In this document: positions 55,128 through 63,761 of the stretch, piece after piece | Position numbering within the stretch: position 1 is the first letter of the stretch | Layout: every line of letters starts with the position of its first letter | Source of the DNA: Polyangiaceae bacterium | GTDB taxonomy: Bacteria > Myxococcota_A > Polyangia > Polyangiales > Polyangiaceae | Assembly: GCA_015075635.1 (NCBI GenBank) | Contig: JABTUA010000002.1 | Coordinates: forward strand, 2,112,708 to 2,176,707 | Direction: 5' to 3' | DNA length: 64,000 bases | Made by a program: the position numbers and the translations under genes | Notes under the pieces: generated by a model | Seen by the model: the letters and a program-made list of their open reading frames with translations, nothing else | Databases searched by the model: none | Told to the model about the DNA's origin: nothing

Positions 55128-56441
55128 GTGGCGAGTACGAAGAAACGGCCCATTCCGAATTCGAAGGGCACCTTGCTGAAAGGGCCTGCATCAGCGTTCG
55201 ACAACGCGCTCGTTCAATTCAATAGAGCAGCCAAGATCATCAAGCTGACCGCGGACCAGGTTGCGGTCATCCGCGAGCCGCGACGGATCGTGGAGTGCAA
55301 ATTGCCGGTTCGGATGGACGACGGCTCGATCCACGCTTTCAAGGGCTACCGAGTGCAGCACAACATCGCCCGCGGGCCTGCGAAGGGCGGGGTCCGCTTC
55401 CACCCGGACGTGTCCCTCGACGAGGTGAAGGCCTTGGCGTTCTGGATGACCTTCAAGTGCGCCACCATCGGCATCCCGATGGGAGGCGGCAAAGGTGGGG
55501 TCATCGTCGATCCGACGAAGCTCAGCCACGGTGAGCTCGAGCGGCTGTCGCGCCGATACTTCGCGGAGATGATCGAGCTCTTCGGCCCCGACCGTGACGT
55601 CCCCGCGCCGGACGTGAACACCAACCCGCAGGTGATGGCGTGGTTCATGGACACGTACTCGATGCACCACGGCGGCGACTACTTGCCGGCCGTGGTCACC
55701 GGCAAACCGTTGGAGATCGGCGGCTCGGTCGGCCGCAACTCGGCCACCGCGCAGGGCATGGTGTTCTGCGTAAGGCGCGCCGCGGCGCACCTGGGCCTGA
55801 GCCTGAGCGGCGCCACCGTGGCCATCCAAGGCTACGGCAACGCCGGCTCCTACGCGGCCAAGCTGCTGCGGGAACAAGGCTGCAAGATCGTGGCCGTCTC
55901 GGACGTCGCCGGGGCGTTCACCTGCAAGGACGGCATCGACCCGAACGTGGCCATCAACCACGTGGACAAGCACAAGAACCTCAAGGGCTTCGAGAAGGTG
56001 CGCGGCGTCGAGAAGCTGGCCGATCCGATGAAGCTGATGGAGCTGCCGGTGGACATCCTGATCCCGGCGGCGCTGGAGAACCAGATCACCGCCAAGAACG
56101 CCGGCCGCATCAAGGCCAAGATCATCGCGGAGTGCGCCAACGGTCCCTGCACACCCGAGGCCGACGACATCCTCGAGAAGAAGCGAGTCTTCGTGATCCC
56201 GGACATCCTGTGCAACGCGGGCGGCGTGGGCGTCTCGTACCTCGAGTGGGTACAGAACCGCATGGGCTACTACTGGCGCTACGAGCGCGTGCTCGAGGAT
56301 CTGGAGCACATGATGACCACGGCGTTCGACACGGTCTTGAAGGTCTCGCTCGAGCACGACGTACCGATGCGCACCGCCGCCTTCATCGTGTCCATAGGGC
56401 GCGTGGCCAAGGCCTCGGAGTTGCGGGGCTTGTACGCCTAA
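55128..56441 (+). CDS. gdhA: Glutamate dehydrogenase (Glu/Leu/Phe/Val family)
   Basis: 437 aa NAD(P)-dependent glutamate dehydrogenase linking 2-oxoglutarate and ammonia to glutamate. The substrate domain has PAKGGVRFHPDV and IGIPMGGGKGGVIVDP with the catalytic Lys, and PAPDVNTNPQVMAWFMD with the catalytic Asp. GYGNAGSYAAKLL marks the NAD-binding domain. Later, AKIIAECANGPCTPEAD and DILCNAGGVGVSYLEWVQN are typical. The gene starts at GTG 55128, 7 nt after TAGGAG; the frame also opens at 55086 but without a ribosome site. Exonuclease III follows 5 bp after the stop. The gene is divergent from the Cys-rich lipoprotein. Confidence 0.94.
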   Translation: MASTKKRPIPNSKGTLLKGPASAFDNALVQFNRAAKIIKLTADQVAVIREPRRIVECKLPVRMDDGSIHAFKGYRVQHNIARGPAKGGVRFHPDVSLDEVKALAFWMTFKCATIGIPMGGGKGGVIVDPTKLSHGELERLSRRYFAEMIELFGPDRDVPAPDVNTNPQVMAWFMDTYSMHHGGDYLPAVVTGKPLEIGGSVGRNSATAQGMVFCVRRAAAHLGLSLSGATVAIQGYGNAGSYAAKLLREQGCKIVAVSDVAGAFTCKDGIDPNVAINHVDKHKNLKGFEKVRGVEKLADPMKLMELPVDILIPAALENQITAKNAGRIKAKIIAECANGPCTPEADDILEKKRVFVIPDILCNAGGVGVSYLEWVQNRMGYYWRYERVLEDLEHMMTTAFDTVLKVSLEHDVPMRTAAFIVSIGRVAKASELRGLYA

Positions 56442-56446
56442 TCCCG

Positions 56447-57214
56447 ATGCGCATCGCCACCTGGAACGTGAACTCGATCCGCGCGCGCGTGGACGCGGTG
56501 GTCGGGTGGATCGAGCGCCACGAGCCCGACGTCCTGTGTTTGCAGGAGACGAAGGTCGTGGACGACGACTTCCCGACGGACGAGCTGCAGCGACTGGGCT
56601 ACGCGGTGGCCATGGCCGGGCAGAAGACCTACAACGGCGTCGCCATCGCCTCGCGCCTGCCCATGCGTGACGTGTCGGTCGGGCTCTCCGACGGCGCGAA
56701 CGACCCGGACAAGCGCCTGATCGCCGCCAGCGTCGGCGGGATCCGGGTGCTCTCCGCCTACGTGCCCAACGGGAAGTCCGTGGACAGCCCGAGCTTCGCC
56801 GTGAAGCTCGCCTTCTTCGATCGCCTGGCGAAGACGCTGTTGGACCAGGCCCCCGACAAGAGGGGGCTGGTGCTGTGCGGGGACTTCAACGTCGCGCCGG
56901 ACGAGCGGGACGTCTTCGACCCGGAGCGGATGCGCGGGCAGCTCCACTTCCACCCGGACGAGCACCGCGCGCTCGGCAAGCTGCTCGGGCTCGGGCTGGT
57001 GGACGCCTACCGGCTGCACCATCGGGAGGGCGGCCGCTTCTCCTGGTGGGACTACCGGGGGGCTGGCTTCGCGAAGAACGAAGGCCTGCGCATCGATCTG
57101 GTGCTGCTGAGCGGCGACCTGGCGGAGCGCTGCACCGGCGCCCACATCGACGCGGAGGAGCGGCAGCGGGACAAGCCCTCCGATCACGCGCCGGTCTTCG
57201 TAGACCTCGTCTGA
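56447..57214 (+). CDS. xthA: Exodeoxyribonuclease III
   Basis: 255 aa Mg-dependent apurinic/apyrimidinic endonuclease and 3'-5' exonuclease in base-excision repair. Motifs are MRIATWNVNSIRAR, LCLQETKV with the metal-binding Glu, YNGVAIASR, LVLCGDFNVAP with Asp and Asn, FSWWDYRG, RIDLVLLSGDL and the catalytic Asp-His in KPSDHAPVFVDL. Length equals the family norm. The ATG lies 5 bp after gdhA, so cotranscription is likely. Confidence 0.96.
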   Translation: MRIATWNVNSIRARVDAVVGWIERHEPDVLCLQETKVVDDDFPTDELQRLGYAVAMAGQKTYNGVAIASRLPMRDVSVGLSDGANDPDKRLIAASVGGIRVLSAYVPNGKSVDSPSFAVKLAFFDRLAKTLLDQAPDKRGLVLCGDFNVAPDERDVFDPERMRGQLHFHPDEHRALGKLLGLGLVDAYRLHHREGGRFSWWDYRGAGFAKNEGLRIDLVLLSGDLAERCTGAHIDAEERQRDKPSDHAPVFVDLV

Positions 57215-57261
57215 CGGGGGCCTTTGCAGCGCGGGCCGGGAGCGTTAAGAACCGGACCACC

Positions 57262-57864
57262 ATGATCCGAGCCCTGCCTCTCCTGGGTGTTTCCCTGTTG
57301 GTCGCCGCCTGCGGAGGCTCCACCCCGCCCCCGCCCGAAAGCCCCGAGCCGGCCGCCAAGGAGCCGGCCGCCAAGGAGCCTGAGCCCGAGGCCGAGCCCG
57401 AGGCGGCCAAGGAGCCCGCGCCCGCTCCCATCGAAGTGACGATGGAGGCCAAGAGCGGGAGCAAGCTCGCGGGCAAGGCCACGCTCGAGGAGACCGCGGA
57501 CGGCGTGAAGGTCACCCTGAGCGTGAGCGGCATCTCGCCGGGCCCGCACGGCGCGCACGTCCACGAGAAGGGGGACTGCAGCTCACCGGACGGCAAGAGC
57601 GCCGGCGATCACTTCAACCCGGGCGGTCACAAGCACGGCATGCCCCACGGTTCCGAGCGCCACCTGGGAGATCTCGGCAACATCGAGATCGCCGCGAACG
57701 GCGAGGGCAAGCTCGAGATCACCATCGCCGGCGCCAACCTGAAGCCGGGCGACAAGAGCTCGTTCCTCGACCGCGCCATCATCGTCCACGAGAAGAAGGA
57801 CGACGGCGGGCAACCCGTCGGGAACGCAGGCGGAAGAATCGGCTGCGGGGTGATCAAGCGCTAG
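57262..57864 (+). CDS. sodC: Cu/Zn superoxide dismutase lipoprotein
   Basis: 200 aa. Lipobox LLVAAC (Cys17), a Pro/Glu/Ala/Lys-rich linker (20-56) and a SodC domain. Metal ligands are conserved: His99 and His101 (GAHVHEKGD), His117 (GDHFNP), His123-129 (GGHKHGMPH), His134 and Asp137 (RHLGDLGN), His176 (IIVHEKKDD). Cys106 and Cys195 (RIGCGVI) form the usual disulfide. The active-site Arg region (NAGGRIGCG) is intact. It should remove superoxide in the periplasm or on the surface. ATG 57262 lies 47 bp after xthA. Confidence 0.94.
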   Translation: MIRALPLLGVSLLVAACGGSTPPPPESPEPAAKEPAAKEPEPEAEPEAAKEPAPAPIEVTMEAKSGSKLAGKATLEETADGVKVTLSVSGISPGPHGAHVHEKGDCSSPDGKSAGDHFNPGGHKHGMPHGSERHLGDLGNIEIAANGEGKLEITIAGANLKPGDKSSFLDRAIIVHEKKDDGGQPVGNAGGRIGCGVIKR

Positions 57865-58029
57865 ATCACCGTTCCATCATCGGCGACAGGAGATGAGCGG
57901 CGCCCCGGTTTTGTGAGGGCGCCCGGCCACGCAGAGTGTCATCGGTATCGGCCAGAGCGGCCGCGATTGGATGAGGCGGTCGCTGGACCTGCCGGCCTCA
58001 TGCCGATCGGAAGCCATGGAAGAAGTGAT
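57865..58029. other. Intergenic stretch without a recognised gene
   Basis: Between sodC and the four-helix-bundle remnant. No open frame with family resemblance, promoter or hairpin stood out. Confidence 0.5.
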
Positions 58030-58180
58030 TCGGCGACACCGAGCGCGGTGCTTGCCGCGGCGCGCTCGAGGCACTCACCCGCGGAGATGCCATCGCGCGG
58101 CGGCTGCCGCGGGGCTACGGCCCGCTGCGCGACCAGCTCGGCCGGGAGCTGCAGAGCGCCTACCTGCAAACCGGGTGTAG
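58030..58180 (+). pseudogene. Remnant resembling a four-helix-bundle (S23-type) protein
   Basis: One frame (codons in phase with 58083) reads ALEALTRGDAIARRLPRGYG and then PLRDQLGRELQSAYLQ before the likeness ends. This pattern recalls the first half of the 23S rRNA-intervening-sequence/four-helix-bundle proteins common in myxobacteria (typically ...DQLRRA..S..LQ..EG). No start codon fits and the second half is missing, so it looks like a decayed gene. The family assignment rests on memory of the pattern and is weak. Confidence 0.35.
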
Positions 58181-58210
58181 GGCCTCGCGTCGCGCACGAT
58201 GACCTCGTCC

Positions 58211-59152
58211 TCACCCGGCCGGCGCACACGCGATGCGACCCTGAGCCCGCGCCGCCGCCAGGGCGTCGACGACTTCGCTCCGGAGCTCAGCCGAACGCGC
58301 CAGCGCGCCGAGCCGCGGCACGACCAAGAGCTCTCCGGTCCCGAGGGGCAGCCAGGGTAAGAGCGGCGCGTCGTCCGCTTCGGCCAGCGCGGCAAGCGAC
58401 CAGGCGTCGCGGTCCCGCACCTTGCGAAGGTGGGTCTGCCGCTCACGGCAGTCCTGCTGCAAGGAGCGGAGGGCAGCCGGTGCGTCGCGCCTGGCCTGAA
58501 GGTCGGAGTCGATCACGAGCGCGAGCGCGGACACCGTGCTGGGAATGCGGGCCCGGAGCGCATCCCGAACGCGCTCGCGCTGCCCAGGCGAGAGCCCGCT
58601 CACCAGGGCGCCGCCGGTGATGGGCCAAGCGGCGAAGCGCGCTCGGCGGGCCAGCTCGTCTTCGGGCGTCGAGCTCGGCCAAGCCGCCAAGAGCCGCTCG
58701 CCGTCAGCCGGCCGCGCGGCCTCGCGGAGGATCCGCACCGCGACATCGTGGGCCACCCAGCGCTCCTGGATCACCTCTTGTGCTGCGTTCATCACGGGCA
58801 CGAACCAGCCTCTGACCTCCGCGAGCTCCTCCCGAAGGTCGCCCGAGACGAGGTCCAAGCCGGTCGGGCTGGTGCGAGCCTCCAGCGCCGTCAGCAGACC
58901 GGACATCAGCTCCAGCACCCGATCGCGCTCGCGGGCGGGCAGCGTCATGACGCCCAGCCACACCGCGTCACCCGGGCGCGCCGCCGCAGCGCCTGCTCCG
59001 ACGCCCTGGCGGTAGGCGAGCAGTGGGCCACAGGGCTCCTTCCCGCCGGTGCGGCGCCCCGACATCCGCCATCCGAGCAGGCCGGATGCGCCGAGCACGC
59101 CGAGCACGCCGAGCGCCCTAACGGCGCTGCGCCGAGAACTCGAAACCGGCAC
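58211..59152 (-). CDS. Exported protein, unknown
   Basis: 313 aa. The N-terminus VRALGVLGVLGASGLLGW is a signal anchor. The rest is rich in Arg, Ala and Leu helices (RERDRVLELMSGLLTALEAR, LREELAEVRGWFVPVMNAA) with few Cys and no domain I recognise. The start, GTG 59152, lies inside the upstream lipoprotein gene, giving a 35-bp overlap, so the two are likely cotranscribed. The repeated LPAR/RERVRDAL segments suggest a helical repeat fold. Confidence 0.6.
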   Translation of the reverse strand: MPVSSSRRSAVRALGVLGVLGASGLLGWRMSGRRTGGKEPCGPLLAYRQGVGAGAAAARPGDAVWLGVMTLPARERDRVLELMSGLLTALEARTSPTGLDLVSGDLREELAEVRGWFVPVMNAAQEVIQERWVAHDVAVRILREAARPADGERLLAAWPSSTPEDELARRARFAAWPITGGALVSGLSPGQRERVRDALRARIPSTVSALALVIDSDLQARRDAPAALRSLQQDCRERQTHLRKVRDRDAWSLAALAEADDAPLLPWLPLGTGELLVVPRLGALARSAELRSEVVDALAAARAQGRIACAPAG

Positions 59153-59852
59153 TGGTGTACCCGCTCAGCGTCGAACCGTTCACCTCGACGTGTAGCGTCC
59201 CCTTCGTGTTCCCATGGCCTGCGCACGCAGCGTCCATGCGGTTGCCCGCGAACTCGACTGTGCAGCTGCCGACCCCGGGCTGCTCCAGCTTCCACACTCC
59301 TCCGAGGTCACCGAAAATCGAGGGCGCCGCTGAGACGCGGCTGCCGGCGAACTTCGCGTTCTCGGGGTTCGGCAGCCACTCGGGGACCTTCGGACCACCC
59401 AAGTCGCTGTCCGTGAGCCGTTTGCACGCTCCATCGGCCGTCGTGTGAAGCGAGAGCGAGCAACCGTACAGCGGGTTCCCGTTCAGGGCGTCGGCCGTCC
59501 AGTTCCCTGAGACGTTCAGCGGGATTGCGCCGAGGGACAACGCGGGACCGCCGTGGGCAGTCAGCACGAAGCTCGAATCCCCGTTCCAAGCGGTGGGGTC
59601 GTTCCAGATGACCAGCAGGCCCGTGGCCGTGCGCTGGGCTGTGAGAGCGCGCGCCCCCGTGGTGACGAAGAAGTGATCGGGGCCGATGTCGACAGTCGCC
59701 TGCTCAGGGTCCTTACCCCACCGGGTGCCGACACCGTCCCAGACTCCAGCCAGGCTCGGGTTCCCGCCGCTCGGGGAATCCCCGCCGGTCGAGCCGGTGC
59801 AGGCGCACACGAGAGCGGCGCAAGCCAGAGCCAACCTCCCCGCTGGGTTCAT
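59118..59852 (-). CDS. Lipoprotein, beta-rich, unknown
   Basis: About 244 aa from ATG 59852 (ATG 59870 would add six residues). Lipobox ACAALVCAC with the modified Cys at about 18, then a beta-sandwich-like sequence: LAGVWDGVGTRWGKDPEQAT, HFFVTTGARALTAQR, PLNVSGNWTADALNG and AGNRMDAACAGHGNTKGTLH. Cys pairs (YGCSLSL, ACKRL, GSCTVEF, AACAG) may form disulfides. No known family was recognised. It precedes and overlaps the exported protein gene at 59152. Confidence 0.65.
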   Translation of the reverse strand: MNPAGRLALACAALVCACTGSTGGDSPSGGNPSLAGVWDGVGTRWGKDPEQATVDIGPDHFFVTTGARALTAQRTATGLLVIWNDPTAWNGDSSFVLTAHGGPALSLGAIPLNVSGNWTADALNGNPLYGCSLSLHTTADGACKRLTDSDLGGPKVPEWLPNPENAKFAGSRVSAAPSIFGDLGGVWKLEQPGVGSCTVEFAGNRMDAACAGHGNTKGTLHVEVNGSTLSGYTSAGFEFSAQRR

Positions 59853-59981
59853 GCCCACATCTTCGCCCACCCGACGGGGCGCCGCAACCCGCTTCCACGG
59901 GGCGCACGCGGAGCGTGAAATCCGGGTGCGCGCCCGCGCCCTCGCTCTCGCCCTGGCGCTCGCGTTCGCCTCCAGCCGTGA

Positions 59982-60513
59982 CTTCGAGGTACCGCGTCAA
60001 CACGCGCACGCGCTCCTGAGACTCACTCCCCCGGCAAGACCACGTCGAAGCCCTCGGCGTGTGCAGCGCTCGTCAGCGGTGACGAAGACACGGTGCACCG
60101 ACCGACGGCGGTGGGGACAGAAGACTTCCTGGTGCTCGAGCAGGCACCGGCGGAGCGGTCGGTCCAGTACGAGGTGGCGCTGAGCGGCAAGGTGCGGGGC
60201 CTGCGCCTCGTCGCCGGCAGCGTGCAGCTCTTGGACGCGGGCGGCGCACCACGCCTGCGTATGGTGCCGCCGTACCTGGTCAAGAGGCAGCGGCGGTACT
60301 ACGAGCGGCACCGGGGGCGGTATCACGGGCGGCACGGGCGGGGGTGGAGCGGCGGCTCCGGCGGACGAGGGGGGATGTGGTTGCCGCGCGGCGGGTAGGA
60401 CTGGTGGAGTTGGCTCGGGGTGGCTCGCGCTCCTTGGGCTGGGTTTCGTGCTTGGGCGGCGTTGGCCCACCGCCCCGTCCGGCCACCGCCATGGTGTTTG
60501 GTGGCGGAAGTAG
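59982..60513 (+). pseudogene. Decayed MYXO-CTERM surface protein gene
   Basis: An N-terminal fragment (frame of 60093) reads HRPTAVGTEDFLVLEQAP, VQYEVALSGKVRGLRLVAG and LLDAGGAPRLRMVPPYLV, like the start of large secreted myxobacterial proteins. After about 60285 the likeness continues one frame over: a Gly/Thr-rich stretch, then EGGCGCRAAGRTGGVGSG and WLALLGLGFVLGRRWP (Cys codons at 60376 and 60382), ending at TAG 60511-60513. This is a clear MYXO-CTERM signal: GCxCR, a hydrophobic helix, then basic residues. The middle of the gene has been deleted and the ends are out of frame. Stops also break the 5' side (TGA 59979). It accounts for most of the gap between 59853 and 60588. Confidence 0.7.
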
Positions 60514-60570
60514 CGCTCGACTCGCGGAGAACCGAACTGGCGTGCGGCGAGATGGCTCTAGGCATCGAAA

Positions 60571-60592
60571 TCATGCATACTCGTATGCATGA
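60571..60592. promoter_or_regulatory. Inverted-repeat operator at the vapB start
   Basis: Perfect 10-bp arms TCATGCATAC (60571-60580) and GTATGCATGA (60583-60592) separated by TC. The right arm covers the vapB ATG (60589-60591). CATACT (60576-60581) could be the -10 element. This is a typical site for binding of the VapBC complex and autorepression. Confidence 0.7.
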
Positions 60593-60777
60593 GGACGACT
60601 CTGAACCTCGACGACCAGCTGGTACGACTGGCGCTGAGAGCGAGCGGGGCGAAGACCAAGACCGAGGTCATCGAGCTGGGATTGCGGCTCTTGGTGGAGC
60701 GTGAAGCAAGGCGCCGCCTCAGCGCATTGGCTGGGAGGTTGCCTGACCTCGAACCGACTCCGCGACGTCGCTCATGA
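60589..60777 (+). CDS. vapB: VapB-type antitoxin
   Basis: 62 aa ribbon-helix-helix protein. MRTTLNLDDQLVRLALRASG, then KTKTEVIELGLRLLVEREAR is the DNA-binding strand and two helices of the VapB/type II family. The Arg/Pro-rich tail (LPDLEPTPRRRS) would contact the toxin. The ATG lies within an inverted repeat, and its stop overlaps the vapC start (ATGA at 60774-60777), the usual coupling in type II toxin-antitoxin loci. Confidence 0.9.
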   Translation: MRTTLNLDDQLVRLALRASGAKTKTEVIELGLRLLVEREARRRLSALAGRLPDLEPTPRRRS

Positions 60778-61166
60778 CGCCCGTTCTCGTCGACACGTCC
60801 GTCTGGCGGCGCTTCTTCGCGGGCAAGTCGAGTGTAGAGAGCCGGCAATCGCTCGAGGCCCTTCTCGACGAAGACGGCGCTGTACTGGTGCACACGGCGG
60901 TAGTTGGCGAGCTGGTGCTTGGCGGGCTCTCGGCTCGTGAAGAAAGCCTCTTCGGAAGGTTGCCTTTCGCTCCAAACATCACGGATGAGGAAGTCCTGAC
61001 GTTCATCAAGCGGCGCAAGCTCGCACGCCGCGGCATCGGCTGGGTCGATGCGCAGTTGCTGGCCAGTGCGCTCGTCGCGACATCGACCTTGTGGACTGCC
61101 GACCGCAAGCTGACCGAGGTCGCGACGGCTCTCGGCATCGCGTTCCCGGGCCGATGGCCGCCTTGA
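60774..61166 (+). CDS. vapC: VapC-type PIN-domain toxin
   Basis: 130 aa PIN ribonuclease. The acidic active site is present: Asp7 in PVLVDTSVWRRFF, Glu in TAVVGELVLGGL, Asp in GWVDAQLLASALV and Asp in TLWTADRKL. VapC toxins cleave tRNA or rRNA and are neutralised by VapB. The pair is complete and looks functional. It lies next to a decayed gene, which suggests a mobile or recently rearranged patch. Confidence 0.92.
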   Translation: MTPVLVDTSVWRRFFAGKSSVESRQSLEALLDEDGAVLVHTAVVGELVLGGLSAREESLFGRLPFAPNITDEEVLTFIKRRKLARRGIGWVDAQLLASALVATSTLWTADRKLTEVATALGIAFPGRWPP

Positions 61167-61215
61167 CCAGGCCTGGCGCAACGCCCGTCCCTTTGGTGCG
61201 CGAGGAAATTGCCTG

Positions 61216-62304
61216 CTACGCCGCCCGCGCGCGCATCAGCTCCGGCGGCTCCCCGAGCTCCCGGAGCACCGGGACCGCGCCGACGGCGATACGCCCTCGC
61301 TCGAGCCAGCGCTCGGCCTCGGGGTCCAGGGCGAGCAGCCGCCCCACACGCGCGAGCGCCGTGAGGTAGACGATCTCCCGCGCGAGCCCGGCGCCCCGGT
61401 GGACCCGGTTCGCGATCAGGACCGCCTGCTCCACGTTCGCGCCGAGCGCGAGGAGCAGACGCACCGTCTCGACGAAGTCGGCACCAAGGCGGACCGCGAT
61501 GGCCGCCAGGTGGCGGCGCCCGAGCTCTGCGCGGCGCTCTGCACCCAGGCAGCCGTTGCGTTGCTCGAGCAACAGGGCCCTCCCCTCTTCGTCGTCCGAG
61601 CCCCCCGCCGTTCCGACGGAGAACAGGGCCGAGCTCTCGGACCTTGCCCGGGCGCGCGGCAAGGCGTGACCCTCGATCTCGTGGCGCACGATGCGCTCGA
61701 CGTCGAACCGGCGGTAACGCGCGCCGCCGCGCACGACGATGATCCCATCCCCGGTGGCAGCCGCGGAGAGCAGGTCGTCGTGAACCACCACGCGGAACGG
61801 CAGCCGGTGCGCACCCACTGCGCGTCGCATGGCGGAGAGCAGGCTCTCTGGGCAGTGCTCGTCGTCACTGTCGACGGCCTCACCGCGCTGGGCGCTCGGG
61901 CTCTCGACCGCCCAGGCTTCGGCCCAGGTCCGGGCGGTCTTCCCGTCCTCGGAGGACTCGACGGGGTAGCGGCGCGCCGCCTGAGCCGCGAAACCCGGGG
62001 TCCCCACCCGCTCCGCGAGCTCCGCTTCCACGGCGAGCTCGCGCGCGCGGTCTGCGTAGAGGCGGCCCCAGCCGCAGCAGGTCTCCGCGTGCCGTGCGAC
62101 CTGCTCGAGCCCGGCGCACACGTCCGCGAGCCCCGCGGCCGGCGCGAATTGCCACGCCGGCGCTCGCTCGTGCCCGCGTTGCCACGCCTCGAGCACGCGC
62201 TCGAGCTCGACGCGGGCGTTCGTCGGGCGGCAGCGCTCGGCGAGCGCGATCACACGCTCGGCGTGCGCGAGCCCCCGCTCGAGATCCCGGCGGCGGACGG
62301 TCAT
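61216..62304 (-). CDS. DUF1704-type metallopeptidase
   Basis: 362 aa. The central motif RIVRHEIEGHALPRARAR (HEIxxH zinc site) followed by SALFSVGTAGGSDDEEGRAL matches the DUF1704 family (tyrosine carboxypeptidase/MATCAP-like), in which HEIGVH and a QEGLA motif occur; here QEGLA reads DEEGRA. A downstream acidic residue for zinc is likely within this block. The N-terminal part (1-150) is helical and Glu/Arg-rich. Substrates of bacterial members are not known. The ATG at 62304 overlaps the stop of the PIN-PhoH gene (ATGA at 62301-62304). Confidence 0.75.
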   Translation of the reverse strand: MTVRRRDLERGLAHAERVIALAERCRPTNARVELERVLEAWQRGHERAPAWQFAPAAGLADVCAGLEQVARHAETCCGWGRLYADRARELAVEAELAERVGTPGFAAQAARRYPVESSEDGKTARTWAEAWAVESPSAQRGEAVDSDDEHCPESLLSAMRRAVGAHRLPFRVVVHDDLLSAAATGDGIIVVRGGARYRRFDVERIVRHEIEGHALPRARARSESSALFSVGTAGGSDDEEGRALLLEQRNGCLGAERRAELGRRHLAAIAVRLGADFVETVRLLLALGANVEQAVLIANRVHRGAGLAREIVYLTALARVGRLLALDPEAERWLERGRIAVGAVPVLRELGEPPELMRARAA

Positions 62305-63620
62305 AGCTTGTTTGCGGCGATGTTCGCGAGCTCGCTGCGCTCACCTTTCGCGAGCAACATGTGCGCGGTGATGTTCTCGCCGCGAAGCCGGTCGAGCGCG
62401 ACGCTGAGGCCGTTGGTCGCGCTGTCCACGTAGGGGTTGTCGATCTGGAACGGATCGCCCGTCAGGACGATCTTCGTGCCCTCGCCGCAGCGGGTGATGA
62501 CCGTCTTCACCTCGTGGGGCGTCAGGTTCTGCGCCTCGTCCACGATCACGTACTGCTGCGGCAGGCTGCGACCACGGATGTAGGTCAGCGGCTCCACCTG
62601 GATCTGCCCGGACTCGAGCAACTCCTCGAAGCCGCGCACGCCGCGACGCTTGCCGCCACCCGCGGCCAACAAGAACTCCAGGTTGTCGAAGATGGGCTGC
62701 ATCCAGGGGTTCAGCTTCTCGTCGATGTCACCTGGCAAGAAGCCCAGGTCGCGTCCCATCGGCATCACGGGCCGGCTGACCAGGAGGCGCGCGTACGCGC
62801 CGTCGTCCACCGTTCGCCGGAGTCCGGCGGCCAGCGCCAAGAGCGTCTTGCCCGTGCCCGCCTTGCCCACCATGGTGACCAGGCGGATCGAGTCGTCGAG
62901 CAGGAGATCGAGCGCGAAGCTCTGCTCCTTGTTACGCGGGCGAATGCCGGACAGGCCCTCGCGCGGGGTCCGAAGCGCACGAATCTCGCCCTTTTCGGCG
63001 TGGAACCGCGCGAGACCGGTACGCTGCCGCGGGCTGTCGTCCCGGAGCAGCACGCACACGTTCGCGTACAGGTTGGCGCGGCCGTTGGCGGGGATGGCTC
63101 CCGTCTCGAAGAACCGGTCCATTTCCTCGGCCGTGATCGGGAGCTCGACCACGCCCGTGTCCAGGTGCTCCACGTCCACGGACTGGTTCTCGTAGGCCTC
63201 CGTGCGCAGACCGAACGCGTCCGCCCGGATGCGCAGGTTCACGTCCATGGTCACGAAGATGGTCGGCCGGTCCGGGTACTGATCGCGCAGCTCGACGGCG
63301 CACTGCAAGATGGCGTGATCGCCGGAGGACGGGCGCAGCGCGATCTTCACTTCGGGTCGCGTGCTCGGGACGTAGACGCGCAGGGTACCGCCCTCGCCCG
63401 TCTTCACGCCTTCGGACAGGGAGCCGTACTTCTCCCGCTGGCCATCGAGCAGCCGCGACACCGTGCGGGCGTTGCGGCCGCGCTCGGCGTTGTCGCGCTT
63501 GAACTGATCGATCTCCTCCAAGACGTAGATCGGAAGAATCAGGTCGTTGTCCTCGAACTTGAAGAGCGCGTATGGGTCGTGGAGCAGTACGTTCGTGTCG
63601 AGGACGTAATTCTTCTTCAT
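62301..63620 (-). CDS. PIN domain-PhoH ATPase
   Basis: 439 aa. Residues 1-150 are a PIN nuclease (YVLDTNVLLHDPYALF, LEEIDQFKRD, SGDHAILQCAVEL and FVTMDVNLRIRAD with the acidic residues). Residues 215-439 are a PhoH-like ATPase/helicase: NKEQSFALDLLLD, Walker A MVGKAGTGKTLLALAAG, LVSRPVMPMGRDLGFLPGDI and Walker B YVIVDEAQNLTPHEVKTVIT. PhoH2 proteins of this layout unwind and cleave RNA. ATG 63620 was chosen; the frame is open to 63710. It is the first of a two-gene unit with the DUF1704 peptidase. Confidence 0.9.
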   Translation of the reverse strand: MKKNYVLDTNVLLHDPYALFKFEDNDLILPIYVLEEIDQFKRDNAERGRNARTVSRLLDGQREKYGSLSEGVKTGEGGTLRVYVPSTRPEVKIALRPSSGDHAILQCAVELRDQYPDRPTIFVTMDVNLRIRADAFGLRTEAYENQSVDVEHLDTGVVELPITAEEMDRFFETGAIPANGRANLYANVCVLLRDDSPRQRTGLARFHAEKGEIRALRTPREGLSGIRPRNKEQSFALDLLLDDSIRLVTMVGKAGTGKTLLALAAGLRRTVDDGAYARLLVSRPVMPMGRDLGFLPGDIDEKLNPWMQPIFDNLEFLLAAGGGKRRGVRGFEELLESGQIQVEPLTYIRGRSLPQQYVIVDEAQNLTPHEVKTVITRCGEGTKIVLTGDPFQIDNPYVDSATNGLSVALDRLRGENITAHMLLAKGERSELANIAANKL

Positions 63621-63761
63621 GAGGCGACCTGGGCTCCCCCCTCCCATCGGACGTGCGCGGTACGTGTCGAATGAGCAGTGTCCTCTGAGGTCGGTTCCCC
63701 TGCAACGCACAATCGCCGAAACGCCTTGCCGGTCTCGGCGAAGCGAGCCACCCTCCGGCGC

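Noticed and set aside
60571..60592. Attachment site or recombination core
   Set aside because: The perfect palindrome sits at the vapB start and fits an autoregulatory operator; no integrase gene or second copy is present in the window.
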